Of a stretch of 20,805 bases of DNA, positions 1 to 8,168 are shown piece by piece (position 1 is the stretch's first letter; each line of letters starts with the position of its first letter). A program made the translations under genes and the position numbers. Source of the stretch: Gammaproteobacteria bacterium (GTDB lineage: Bacteria; Pseudomonadota; Gammaproteobacteria; Pseudomonadales; Azotimanducaceae). The DNA is taken from assembly GCA_030430515.1 (NCBI GenBank), contig JAUIKX010000017.1:1-20805 (forward strand), in the 5' to 3' direction. The notes below the pieces were generated by a model. It had not been told where the DNA came from and ran no database searches. It worked only from the letters and a program-made list of their open reading frames with translations.

Positions 1-1172
1 TGCAGGGCTTTTTCAACGTTCAGCTCGGCCTCTGGAGCGGGATACTCGCGGCGAAACGTGTCGTCGATGCCTTTCAGATACACCGGAAACAGGGATTGGC
101 CGGGGAGGTAGCCCGGCAATTTGATGACGCGATTCACCAGCTCTCCGGAGTCGGTCACAAGCTGCATGGCGCGCCGCAGATGCCAGTTGCGCGTTGGGCG
201 GCCGTCACGATGGTTGAACTCCATGTAGAAGAGCGAGCCGTCCTGAAAGCGGTTGATGTGGAAGTTCTGCTCCATGGCCGAACCTAGTTGCTCCGCGCCG
301 AGGCCGGTAGTGGCGATTTTGTCGTCTTTGAAAAAGTTGAAACGGGCATGGCTGTCGCGGGTGATGTAGCCGACCTTGATGGCATCCAGTGCGATGGCCT
401 CTCTGTTCCAGAAATGCTCGTTCTTCTCGAGCATCATGCTGGCGCCGTGCACCCAGCTGGTGATTTTGAACGGGCCGTTGTAGAGGAGGTCGTCAGCGTC
501 TGCGGCGTAGCGGCCGTTTCTGGATCGATAAAAGTCTTCCCGAATCGGGAAAAAGGTCTGAAAAGCCATCAGCTTGTCGAAAAACGCGGTGGGCCGCTCC
601 AGCTCGACGTGCAGCGTATAGTCGTCGACCGCCTCCACACCCAGTGCTGTCAGCGGCATCTCACCGTTTGCAACGGCCTCGCCGTTCTTGATGTAGTGCA
701 TCATGAACGCGTATTCAGATGCATTTTTCGGATCGGCGGCGTTGCGCCAGGCAAATACGAAGTCGTGAGCGGTCACGGGCTCGCCGTCGCTCCAACGGGC
801 GTCGCGGCGCAACCAGAAGGTCGCTTCCTCGGCCTGAATATCCCAACGCTCGGCAACGCCCGCAACGATGTTGGAATACTGATCGTAGTCCAAAAGGCCC
901 TGCATCACGTGTCCGAGCACGCGGCCGCTGATCATGTCGGCGCGCTGGCCGCTGTCGAGCAGTGGCGGTTCGTCTTCGAACGCCAGGGTGATCATGTTGA
1001 GTTCCGGCTCAACCGCTCGGGTGGCGCCGGAGTCGCTGCCCACGAGGCTCGCCAGGGCGTCCAGCACGAACATCAGGGCGGCAAGCCCCAGAACGGCGAT
1101 GGCTGCGAATATGAGGAGCTGTTTGCCGGCTGACCGGGTGATGCCTTTGTCGTCGGCGACCTGTTCGGACAT
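1..1172 (-). CDS. Oligopeptide ABC transporter substrate-binding protein (OppA-like), partial
   Basis: Periplasmic solute-binding component of a peptide/nickel-type ABC importer (SBP_bac_5 family). The gene runs off the left edge, so only the first 390 codons are present; OppA-type proteins usually exceed 500 residues. The start ATG at 1172 is preceded by an excellent ribosome binding site, AGGAGGCGAG. Residues about 18-45 form a hydrophobic segment (LLIFAAIAVLGLAALMFVLD) acting as signal peptide or N-terminal anchor; there is no lipobox Cys. The family pattern is clear: GLLDYD, then AERW, WSDGEPVTAHDFVFAW at about residue 117, and later the YNGPFKI and KNEHFW motifs. The gene begins 14 bases after the VWA gene, so it is probably co-transcribed with the AAA ATPase and VWA genes. 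Permease and ATPase genes, if present, would lie beyond the window. The family call is firm; the ligand is unknown. Confidence 0.9.
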   Translation of the reverse strand, partial: MSEQVADDKGITRSAGKQLLIFAAIAVLGLAALMFVLDALASLVGSDSGATRAVEPELNMITLAFEDEPPLLDSGQRADMISGRVLGHVMQGLLDYDQYSNIVAGVAERWDIQAEEATFWLRRDARWSDGEPVTAHDFVFAWRNAADPKNASEYAFMMHYIKNGEAVANGEMPLTALGVEAVDDYTLHVELERPTAFFDKLMAFQTFFPIREDFYRSRNGRYAADADDLLYNGPFKITSWVHGASMMLEKNEHFWNREAIALDAIKVGYITRDSHARFNFFKDDKIATTGLGAEQLGSAMEQNFHINRFQDGSLFYMEFNHRDGRPTRNWHLRRAMQLVTDSGELVNRVIKLPGYLPGQSLFPVYLKGIDDTFRREYPAPEAELNVEKAL

Positions 1173-1186
1173 CTCGCCTCCTGTAT

Positions 1187-2698
1187 TTAACCTGCTTGCT
1201 GTTTCAGAAGGTTACCCACAACCCGCTCGAGGTGCATCAGGCTGTTGCATTCTTCCACCTGGTGGCAGTACGCACCGTAGGTGCGCATCACCGAATCGCC
1301 CACGTTCCAGGCGTTCTTCGACTCCGGATTGAGCCAGATCACGCGTTTGGCGCGGTCGTACATCTCTTTGAGGATGTCCTGGTGGTTTTCGCCGTAGTTG
1401 TTGCGGGCGTCGCCCAGGATGATGATGGTGGTGCGGTTGTCCACGTCGTCCAGGCAGTTGCGTTTGAAGTCCTTCAGCGCCTGGCCGTAGTCGGTGGAAC
1501 CGCCGGAGTAGTCGCGCAGCACCTTGGCAATGGCATCTTCGATGGCGTTGCGCTCGAAGAGGTCGGTGACTTCCGCCAGATCCGAAGAAAAGGCGAAGGA
1601 GCGCACCTTCGGCATCACCTCTTCGAGGCTGTACAGAAACATCAGCATGAAGCGGGCGTAGTTGGCCACCGAGCCCGAAACGTCGCAGATGGCGAACACT
1701 TTCGGACGATCGACCTTCACCGACTTCCAGTGCAGGTCGAAGATGGCGCCGTCGTAGGCCATATTGTTGCGCAGGGTGCGCGGCAGGTTGAGCTGGCCCC
1801 GCTTGTAGATCTTCTTGCGCCGACTGTGCATGGTCGCCAGGCGCTTGGCCATTTTGTAGACGATCTCCTGAATCAGGCGGAACGAGCGGTGCTCGACGTT
1901 CGAAAGCTTGACCTTGCGCAGCAGTTCTTCGCGCAGGCGTTTTCCGGATGCATCAGCATGCAGCAGGAACTGCCGCTCTACATAATCGCGCACTTCCTCG
2001 CGAAGCCAGTCGCGGCGTCTGCGCAGCTCCTGGCTGAGGCGCCGTGACGGTACTTGCGGTGCTTCTTTGAGTTCGTTGATTTCTTTGTTGAGGTCGCCCA
2101 GACCCATGCCGTCCATGATGCGGCGGGCAAAGAGACCTTTCTGCGTGAATACCTGAATCTCGCGAACGTCGGCCTCTTCGCCGGCCTGCGCCATGGCGAC
2201 GGACAGCTCGACGCGGGAATTGGACATGAGCAGTTTGCCGAGGGTGGAGGTGGCGTCTGCCATCTCGCCCGGGCCCAGGTCTTCTTCCTCCTCTTCGGCC
2301 AAGAGGTCGTTCTGCCGCGGTTTGCCTTTGGCTTTTCCCTTGGACTTTTTGCCGGCCTGCTGTTCCTGCGGCAGGCCGTCGCGTTCGCCGCCACCGCCGC
2401 CAGCGCCTTCACCGTCGCCGCTGGCATCGTCTTCATTTTCGCTGTCGCCGCTTTCGCTCTGCGCGCCGGATTGCTGTGTTACCTCTTCGAATCGAAAGAA
2501 CTGCTCGAAGCAGGTGTCGAAGGTTTCCTTCTCATCCTGAGTTTTCGGCAGCACCAGCGATAGCGAACGCTTGAGCAGATCGCGATCGCGATAGCCCACC
2601 ATTTCCACCACGTTCACCGCGTCCAGCGTTTCCGCCGGCGATATGCGTACCTCGGCGTTGCGCAGCGCCTGGATGAAATTGGTGAGCGTCTGTTCCAC
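1187..2698 (-). CDS. CoxE-family VWA domain protein, partner of a MoxR AAA ATPase
   Basis: A 503-residue cytoplasmic protein with a C-terminal von Willebrand A domain. The metal-ion-dependent adhesion site is intact: DVSGS at D339/S341/S343, T402 in GGSTDYG, and D430 in LGDARNN. Residues about 1-70 form a helical region (ISPAETLDAVNVVEMVGY) typical of CoxE/YehP-like proteins. Residues about 73-145 are a low-complexity acidic and Gly-rich linker followed by a Lys-rich patch and a run of Glu. No signal peptide or membrane segment is visible. It starts 8 bases after the AAA ATPase stop. MoxR–VWA pairs are known as chaperone-like complexes that mature or load metal cofactors into partner enzymes (CoxD/CoxE with CO dehydrogenase, RavA/ViaA). 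No such client enzyme is visible here, so the client is unknown. Confidence 0.9.
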   Translation of the reverse strand: MEQTLTNFIQALRNAEVRISPAETLDAVNVVEMVGYRDRDLLKRSLSLVLPKTQDEKETFDTCFEQFFRFEEVTQQSGAQSESGDSENEDDASGDGEGAGGGGGERDGLPQEQQAGKKSKGKAKGKPRQNDLLAEEEEEDLGPGEMADATSTLGKLLMSNSRVELSVAMAQAGEEADVREIQVFTQKGLFARRIMDGMGLGDLNKEINELKEAPQVPSRRLSQELRRRRDWLREEVRDYVERQFLLHADASGKRLREELLRKVKLSNVEHRSFRLIQEIVYKMAKRLATMHSRRKKIYKRGQLNLPRTLRNNMAYDGAIFDLHWKSVKVDRPKVFAICDVSGSVANYARFMLMFLYSLEEVMPKVRSFAFSSDLAEVTDLFERNAIEDAIAKVLRDYSGGSTDYGQALKDFKRNCLDDVDNRTTIIILGDARNNYGENHQDILKEMYDRAKRVIWLNPESKNAWNVGDSVMRTYGAYCHQVEECNSLMHLERVVGNLLKQQAG

Positions 2699-2706
2699 GG
2701 CCAGGC

Positions 2707-3648
2707 TCAGGCGTTTTTGATCTTGTTGGTGATCGCGGCGATTTCGCTGTCGACGTTGACGATGTCTTCCTGGAATTTGAGGATGACATTGAGGGTGTCG
2801 CGCACGAGGTCTGCGTCCAGTGACTCAGTGTGCAGAAGCATCAGGGTGCGCGCCCAGTCGATGGTTTCGGAGATGGCCGGTACCTTCTTCAGGTCCAGTT
2901 CGCGCAGCTCCTGAATGAAGGCCACCATCTGGCGCTGCAGTTCGGGCGGTACTTCGGGTACACGGGCGTGGATGATGCGCTGCTCGAGCTCCATGTCCGG
3001 GAACGGAATGTACAGGTGCAGGCAACGTCGTTTCAGCGCGTCGCTGATCTCTCGGGTGTTGTTGGAGGTGAGAAACACCATGGGCGGCACGGACTGGGCT
3101 TTGACGGTGCCGATTTCAGGGATCGACACTTGATAGTCGGAGAGAATCTCCAGAAGCAGAGATTCGAATTCGTGGTCGGACTTATCGACTTCGTCGATGA
3201 GCAGAACGCAGCCTTCCTCCTCACGAAGCGCCTTCAGCAGCGGACGCGGCTCGAGGAACTCCTCTGAAAAGAAGATGTCGCCAAACTCGTGCAGGCGGCT
3301 CACCGACTGCGCGAAGCCTTTGGCGCCCTGCAGCACTTCGTCCAGCGTTTCTTTCAGTACCTGCGTGTACAGCAGCTGCTTGCCGTACTTCCACTCGTAG
3401 ATCGCCTTGGACTCATCCAGACCCTCGTAGCACTGCAGGCGGATGAGCGGCAGCTCGAACAGTTCCGAGGTGGTCTTGGCCAGTTCGGTTTTACCCACCC
3501 CTGGCGGACCCTCGATGAGCACGGGCTTCTGCAGCTTGTAGGCCAGGTACACGGCCGTGGCGATCTGCTTGCTGCATACATAGTTGTGCCGCTCGAATGC
3601 TGCCTGAATGCTCTGCACCGATTCGGTGATGCTGTCGATGTCCGCCAC
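2707..3648 (-). CDS. MoxR-type AAA+ ATPase (CoxD-like)
   Basis: A 313-residue AAA+ ATPase of the MoxR group, expected to form a hexamer and act with the VWA protein encoded just downstream. Walker A is GPPGVGKT at residues 47-54, Walker B is VLLIDE near 148-153, sensor 1 is the Asn in TSNNTRE near 196, and basic residues in ALKRRCLH at about 204-211 fit the arginine-finger region. I chose the GTG at 3648 (protein starting MADIDSITESVQ) because GGGGGATCC lies just upstream and because the longer open frame, up to 4074, is non-homologous sequence antiparallel in frame to the upstream tesB gene. An 80-base gap separates it from tesB. A CATAAT box (3683-3688) could serve as -10, but I see no good -35. 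The operon order is ATPase, VWA protein, peptide-binding protein. Confidence 0.92.
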   Translation of the reverse strand: MADIDSITESVQSIQAAFERHNYVCSKQIATAVYLAYKLQKPVLIEGPPGVGKTELAKTTSELFELPLIRLQCYEGLDESKAIYEWKYGKQLLYTQVLKETLDEVLQGAKGFAQSVSRLHEFGDIFFSEEFLEPRPLLKALREEEGCVLLIDEVDKSDHEFESLLLEILSDYQVSIPEIGTVKAQSVPPMVFLTSNNTREISDALKRRCLHLYIPFPDMELEQRIIHARVPEVPPELQRQMVAFIQELRELDLKKVPAISETIDWARTLMLLHTESLDADLVRDTLNVILKFQEDIVNVDSEIAAITNKIKNA

Positions 3649-3728
3649 GGATCCCCCGGAATGTGTGAGTGTTAAACGCTCAATTATGGCATATGGCGCA
3701 AGCGCGAGGGGGGCAGTAGAAAAAGTGC

Positions 3729-4607
3729 TTACGTTTCCGTTTCTGGTGCCTCGTGGAGCCGCATCAGGCCTTCCTGGGTCGCTGAGGCCACCAGCCGACC
3801 GTCCTGGCTGTAGATGAGGCCGCGGTTGATGCCGCGGGAACCACCTGAACTGGGGCTGTCCTGCACGTACAGCAGCCACTCGTCGGCCCGGAACGGGCGG
3901 TGGAACCACATGGCGTGGTCGAGGCTCGCCGTTTGCAGGTTGTCCTGCAGAAACGATACGCCGTGCGGGAAAAAGGCGGTGTCGAGCAGCGACCAGTCTG
4001 AAAGGTAGGCGAGCGCGCACTGGTGCAACCGCGGGTCGTCGGGCAGCGCACCCTTGACCTTCATCCACGCCCAATTGCGTGGAGGCTGTGGTTTGGGGTT
4101 CGCCAGGCTGAGCGGATAGATCGGCCTGAAGTCGATGGGCATTTCCTTGAACGTCCAGTCTTTGAACAGTTCTGGATGTTCTTTGGCTTCGGCGGCGCGC
4201 AGTTCTTCCTCAGGCGTCAGGTCTTCCGGTGCGGGCACGTCGGGCATATCCACCTGGTGGGTCAGACCTTCTTCTTCGACCTGGAAGGAGATCAGCATCG
4301 AAAAGATCGCCCTGCCGTGCTGAATGGCGTGCACGTTCCGGGTGGTGAAGCTCCGCCCGTCGCGGATGCGTTCCACTTTGTAGAGGATCGGCACCGTTGT
4401 GTCGCCGGGACGCAGAAAATACCCATGCAGACTGTGTGCGGCGCGATCTTCCTCCACGGTACGCGACGCTGCCACCAGCGCCTGTCCGAGCACCTGACCA
4501 CCATATACCCGCTGCCAGCCCTCGCTGGGGCTGGTTGCGCGATAGTGGTTCTTCTCGATCTCTTCCAGATCGAGCAGGTCAATGATGGTGGAGAACGTGG
4601 AGTTCAT
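3729..4607 (-). CDS. tesB: Acyl-CoA thioesterase II
   Basis: Hydrolyses acyl-CoA to free fatty acid and CoA in the cytoplasm. The 292-residue product has the double hot-dog layout of TesB. Conserved blocks are VYGGQVLGQAL (about 34-44), HGYFLRPGD (61-69), RDGRSF (82-87) and DHAMWFHRPF (230-239). The catalytic positions match E. coli numbering: D204 in YLSDW, S228 where E. coli has Thr, and Q278 in SATQEG. I placed the start at ATG 4607 (MNSTFSTIIDLLDLEEIE), which gives the usual family N-terminus. In-frame ATGs at 4637 and 4685 would add residues without similarity, and the latter would overlap the tex stop. It lies 37 bases downstream of tex on the same strand; a CATAAT box in that gap (about 4634-4639) may give an extra promoter. 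Confidence 0.95.
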   Translation of the reverse strand: MNSTFSTIIDLLDLEEIEKNHYRATSPSEGWQRVYGGQVLGQALVAASRTVEEDRAAHSLHGYFLRPGDTTVPILYKVERIRDGRSFTTRNVHAIQHGRAIFSMLISFQVEEEGLTHQVDMPDVPAPEDLTPEEELRAAEAKEHPELFKDWTFKEMPIDFRPIYPLSLANPKPQPPRNWAWMKVKGALPDDPRLHQCALAYLSDWSLLDTAFFPHGVSFLQDNLQTASLDHAMWFHRPFRADEWLLYVQDSPSSGGSRGINRGLIYSQDGRLVASATQEGLMRLHEAPETET

Positions 4608-4644
4608 GGCTGGCGCCTGGTTCGCAAAGGCGCGCATTATGCCA

Positions 4645-7026
4645 TCAACCGCGACGCTCCTTCTGCATGGCTTTGGCGAACGCATCGGCCATCGCCCCGG
4701 TCGGCTTTTTCTCGGGCCTTGCTCCGGATCTCGAGTTGTTGCGGTTCCGGTTTCTCTGCTGTCCGACTGGACGATCCTGAGGTTTGTCTCGCGAACCGCC
4801 TCGCGGTTGATCTTTGCGCTCGTCGTTGAGACGCATGCTCAAACCGATGCGTTTGCGGGCAAGATCCACTTCCAGCACTTTAACCTTCACCACATCCCCG
4901 GTTTTGACCACCTCATGCGGGTCTTTGACGAAGCGGTCGGCCAGCGCGGAGATATGTACCAGGCCATCCTGATGCACGCCGATATCGACGAAAGCGCCGA
5001 AATTGGTGACGTTGGTGATGACCCCTTCCAGGATCATGTCTTCACGCAGGTCCTTCATTTCGTTGACGGCGTCGTTGAACTTCGCGGTCTTGAATTCCGG
5101 GCGGGGATCGCGGCCGGGTTTTTCCAGCTCTGAGAGTATGTCTACGACCGTGGGCAGGCCGAAGCGGTCGTCGGTGTAGCGTTCTGCGTTGACGGCTTTG
5201 AGAAGCTCCGGGCTGCGCATGATGTCGCGCACCGGCTTTTCGAGGTCTGCAAGGATCTTCTCAACGACCGGATAAGCCTCCGGGTGTACGCTCGACGCGT
5301 CCAGCGGGTTGTCACCGTCGATGATGCGCAGGAAGCCTGCAGCCTGTTCAAAAGCTTTCGGTCCGAGTCTGGGGACATCGAGCAGCTCCTCGCGGCGCTT
5401 GAATTCGCCCCGCTCGTTGCGCAGCGCCACAACATTTTCAGCCAGCGTGGCCGAAAGTCCCGCGATACGGGCCAGTAGCGGTGCGGAGGCGGTATTCAGA
5501 TCCACCCCGACGCTGTTCACGCAGTCTTCCACCACGCTGTCCAGCGCTTTGGCCAGCCGCGACTGGTTCACATCGTGCTGATACTGGCCTACGCCGATGG
5601 ACTTCGGTTCGATCTTCACCAGCTCCGCCAGCGGGTCCTGCAGGCGTCGGGCGATAGACACCGCCCCTCTCAGGCTCACGTCCAGCTCGGGAAATTCGTT
5701 CGCTGCAAACTCCGAAGCCGAGTAAACGGAAGCACCTGCCTCCGAGACCACGATGGATTGCAGGCCGAGCTCCGGGTTGGCTTTCTTGAGCTCGTTGACG
5801 AGGGCGTCTGTTTCACGGGAGGCAGTGCCATTGCCGATGGCGACCAGGCTGATCTGGTGCTGCTTGGCAAGCCTGGCCAGCGTCGTCAGGCTGCCGCGGA
5901 TGTCGTTCTTCGGCTGGAACGGGTAGATGGTCGCCGTGTCCAGAAGCTTGCCGGTGGCATCGACCACAGCCACTTTGACGCCGGTGCGGATACCCGGGTC
6001 CAGGCCCATGGTGGCGTGTTTGCCTGCGGGTGCTGCCAGGAGCAGATCGCGGAGATTGCGCGCAAAAACCTGTATGGCCTCTTCCTCTGCCGCGGTTCGC
6101 AGCTCGGTGAACAGCGTCGTATCGATGCTCACCGAAAGCTTGCCCCGCCATGCCAGACGTACCACGCTGGCGAGCCAGGCATCAGCTGGACGTCCCTCAT
6201 CGCGCACACCGAAGCGTGCCGCAACGCGCCGCTCGCAAGGTCCGAAATCCATGCGCCACTCTTCCTCGCCGATTTCTTCGGGCATCTTGAGGGCCAGGCG
6301 CAGCACGTCTTCACCGCGGCCGCGCAGGAGCGCGAGGGCGCGGTGTGGCGGTACTTTCGCCACGGGCTCGGAGTACTCGAAGTAATCACGGAACTTGGCG
6401 CCGGCCTCCTCCTTGTCCTTTACGACTTCCGACACCAGCACACCTTTGTCCCAGCGCATCTCTCGAAGCTCGGCGAGCAGCTCCGCATCTTCGGCGAACC
6501 GGTCCATGAGTATGGCGCTGGCACCGTCCAGCGCCGCTTTGCTGTCCGGCACGCCGGGGTTGTCGCCGGCTTCGGTTTTGAACGGATCGCACAGAAACTG
6601 CGCCGCCTCGGTTTCCGGTGTCAGGGTGGGGTCTGCCAGCAGGCGGTCGGCCAGCGGCTCCAGACCCGCTTCCCGGGCGATTGTGGCCTTTGTGCGGCGC
6701 TTGACCTTGTAGGGCAGGTAGAGGTCTTCCAAACGCTGCTTGGTCTCCGCGTTTTCCACCTGGCTCTTCAGCTCCGGGGTGAGTTTGCCCTGGCCTTCGA
6801 TGGATTCCAGCACCGCCGCCCGACGCTCTTCCAGCTCGCGCAGGTAACCCAGCCGATCTTCAAGTGTGCGCAACTGCGTATCATCGAGGCCGCCCGTGAC
6901 TTCCTTTCGGTAGCGGGCGATGAACGGCACTGTGGCACCGTCGTTGAGCAGCGCTACGGCTGCAGAAACCTGGCGGGTGGCAACGGAAAGTTCGTTGGCA
7001 ATGCGATCATCGATGGGTGGCAGCAT
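4645..7026 (-). CDS. tex: Tex/YhgF transcription accessory RNA-binding protein
   Basis: A 793-residue cytoplasmic nucleic-acid-binding protein of the Tex family, linked in other bacteria to transcription and RNA handling. Domains in order are: the helical Tex N-terminal region with FIARYRKEVTGGLDD near residue 35; a YqgF/RNase H-like domain starting at GLDPGIRTGVKVAVVD (about 345); helix-hairpin-helix segments (VNSVGVDLNTASAPLLARI and the LDVPRLGPKAFEQAAGF region); and an S1 RNA-binding domain at about 658-732 (GVITNVTNFGAFVDIGVHQDGLVHIS). The last 60 residues are a basic Arg/Asn/Gln-rich disordered tail. Length fits the family (E. coli YhgF is about 770). The leader contains a 13-bp inverted repeat covering the likely ribosome binding site; see the separate entry. 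Confidence 0.97.
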   Translation of the reverse strand: MLPPIDDRIANELSVATRQVSAAVALLNDGATVPFIARYRKEVTGGLDDTQLRTLEDRLGYLRELEERRAAVLESIEGQGKLTPELKSQVENAETKQRLEDLYLPYKVKRRTKATIAREAGLEPLADRLLADPTLTPETEAAQFLCDPFKTEAGDNPGVPDSKAALDGASAILMDRFAEDAELLAELREMRWDKGVLVSEVVKDKEEAGAKFRDYFEYSEPVAKVPPHRALALLRGRGEDVLRLALKMPEEIGEEEWRMDFGPCERRVAARFGVRDEGRPADAWLASVVRLAWRGKLSVSIDTTLFTELRTAAEEEAIQVFARNLRDLLLAAPAGKHATMGLDPGIRTGVKVAVVDATGKLLDTATIYPFQPKNDIRGSLTTLARLAKQHQISLVAIGNGTASRETDALVNELKKANPELGLQSIVVSEAGASVYSASEFAANEFPELDVSLRGAVSIARRLQDPLAELVKIEPKSIGVGQYQHDVNQSRLAKALDSVVEDCVNSVGVDLNTASAPLLARIAGLSATLAENVVALRNERGEFKRREELLDVPRLGPKAFEQAAGFLRIIDGDNPLDASSVHPEAYPVVEKILADLEKPVRDIMRSPELLKAVNAERYTDDRFGLPTVVDILSELEKPGRDPRPEFKTAKFNDAVNEMKDLREDMILEGVITNVTNFGAFVDIGVHQDGLVHISALADRFVKDPHEVVKTGDVVKVKVLEVDLARKRIGLSMRLNDERKDQPRGGSRDKPQDRPVGQQRNRNRNNSRSGARPEKKPTGAMADAFAKAMQKERRG

Positions 7027-7033
7027 GGGCCTG

Positions 7034-7090
7034 GTGCGCTCCTTTGTTATCCTTTACAAGTGCCGCGATGGGCTCGGCAAAGGAGCGCAC
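7034..7090 (-). repeat. 13-bp perfect inverted repeat in the tex leader
   Basis: The arms are gtgcgctcctttg (7034-7046) and caaaggagcgcac (7078-7090), exact reverse complements separated by 31 bases. On the minus strand the 3' arm contains AAAGGAG, the best Shine-Dalgarno-like sequence ahead of the tex ATG at 7026, although its 12-base spacing is long; a weaker CAGG lies nearer. A TATAGT box (7089-7094) at the outer end of the 5' arm could be a tex -10. If transcription begins about 7 bases downstream of it, part of the 5' arm is missing from that mRNA, so the full hairpin would form only in read-through transcripts from the upstream oxidoreductase gene. No U-tract follows, so it is not a classical terminator. 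Function is inferred. Confidence 0.6.
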
Positions 7091-7105
7091 TATACCGGGG
7101 TCGCG

Positions 7106-8110
7106 TCAGACGTCCAGACAGATCTTGCCGAAGTGTTTCTGCGACTCCTGATGACGGAACGCGTCGGCAATTTCCTCCAGAGGAAAGTGCGAATCGATGA
7201 CCGGTTTGATGTCGTTGGCCTCCATGGCCGCGATCATATCCACCTGCTGCTCACGGCTGCCGACAGTGATGCCCTTGAGTTCGGCGTTCTTGTTGAACAG
7301 AGCCGCGGTGGGGATCTCGCCGGCGAAGCCTGCCAGCACGCCGATCAGCGAGATATGCCCGCCGACGCGGATGGCGTTGATGGACTGCGGCAGGGTGCCC
7401 GCGCCACCGATCTCGACGATGACATCGACACCCAGACCGTCCGTCAGCTTAAGCGCCTCGCTGGCCCAGTCCGGCGTGGTTTTGTAGTTGATGAGCTCGT
7501 CTGCACCCAGCGCTTTGAGCTTTTCCAGCTTCTCGTCTGACGACGATGTGGAGATCACACGGCAGCCTGCGGCTTTGGCGAACTGCAGTGCAAAGATGGA
7601 CACACCGCCGGTGCCTTGCGTGAGCACCACGTCGCCGGGCTTGATCTGCGCTTCCACCATCAGCCCCCGCCAGGCGGTGAGGCCTGCGCACGTGAGGGTG
7701 GAGGATTCCGCTGCCGTCAGCCCCTTGGGGGCACGGGTGAATGCGCTGGCGGGCATGGTGACGGTCTGTGCCGCGAAGCCGTCCGCATGGTCGCCGGGCA
7801 CACCGATCTGCTTCTGCAGGGCGGGACCGCCATCCTGCCAGTTGGGAAAGAAGCAGCTCAGCACCGCATCTCCCTCAGCGAAATCCCGCACACCCTCGCC
7901 GACGGCGGTGACGGTGCCGGCGCCGTCTGACATCGGGATGCGACCATCGTCTACCGGCAGCATGCCGGCGACCACGGCATAGTCATGGAAGTTCAGCGAG
8001 CTGCCTTCCACCCGCACCTGGATTTCTCCCGGTGCGGGGTCTCTCGGCTCGATGTCGACGGCGTTCAGGTTGTCCAGGCCGCCGGGCTTGCTCAGTCGGA
8101 TGGCGCGCAT
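7106..8110 (-). CDS. Zinc-independent MDR-family NAD(P)-dependent oxidoreductase
   Basis: A 334-residue medium-chain dehydrogenase/reductase. The GroES-like N-terminal half begins MRAIRLSKPGG; the Rossmann half has the dinucleotide-binding pattern GTGGVSIFALQFAKAAG at about 166-182. The usual catalytic-zinc Cys is absent (SSLNFHDYAV at 37-46), and there is no four-Cys structural zinc cluster. This fits the quinone oxidoreductase-like branch rather than true alcohol dehydrogenases. The start is ATG 8110 with GGGAGC about 7 bases upstream; the longer frame to 8143 adds only 11 residues without family similarity. It sits between slyD (58 bases upstream) and tex (79 bases downstream), all on the same strand. 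The substrate cannot be read from the sequence. Confidence 0.9.
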   Translation of the reverse strand: MRAIRLSKPGGLDNLNAVDIEPRDPAPGEIQVRVEGSSLNFHDYAVVAGMLPVDDGRIPMSDGAGTVTAVGEGVRDFAEGDAVLSCFFPNWQDGGPALQKQIGVPGDHADGFAAQTVTMPASAFTRAPKGLTAAESSTLTCAGLTAWRGLMVEAQIKPGDVVLTQGTGGVSIFALQFAKAAGCRVISTSSSDEKLEKLKALGADELINYKTTPDWASEALKLTDGLGVDVIVEIGGAGTLPQSINAIRVGGHISLIGVLAGFAGEIPTAALFNKNAELKGITVGSREQQVDMIAAMEANDIKPVIDSHFPLEEIADAFRHQESQKHFGKICLDV

Positions 8111-8168
8111 GATTTTGCTCCCAGGTTGAAAACCATCAAGCATATCGGATTACGCGCAGGGCGATAAA

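Noticed and set aside
1196..2047. A 283-codon plus-strand open frame opposite the VWA gene
   Set aside because: Antisense shadow; the VWA metal site and tight operon spacing establish the minus-strand gene.
3649..4074. A 142-residue N-terminal extension of the MoxR ATPase
   Set aside because: It runs through the intergenic gap and the 3' part of tesB in another frame and is Pro/Arg-rich without similarity; the GTG at 3648 has a good ribosome binding site.
5575..7200. A 541-codon open frame on the plus strand opposite tex
   Set aside because: It is fully antisense to a well-recognised Tex protein, has no recognisable domain, and is the usual by-product of GC-rich codon bias.
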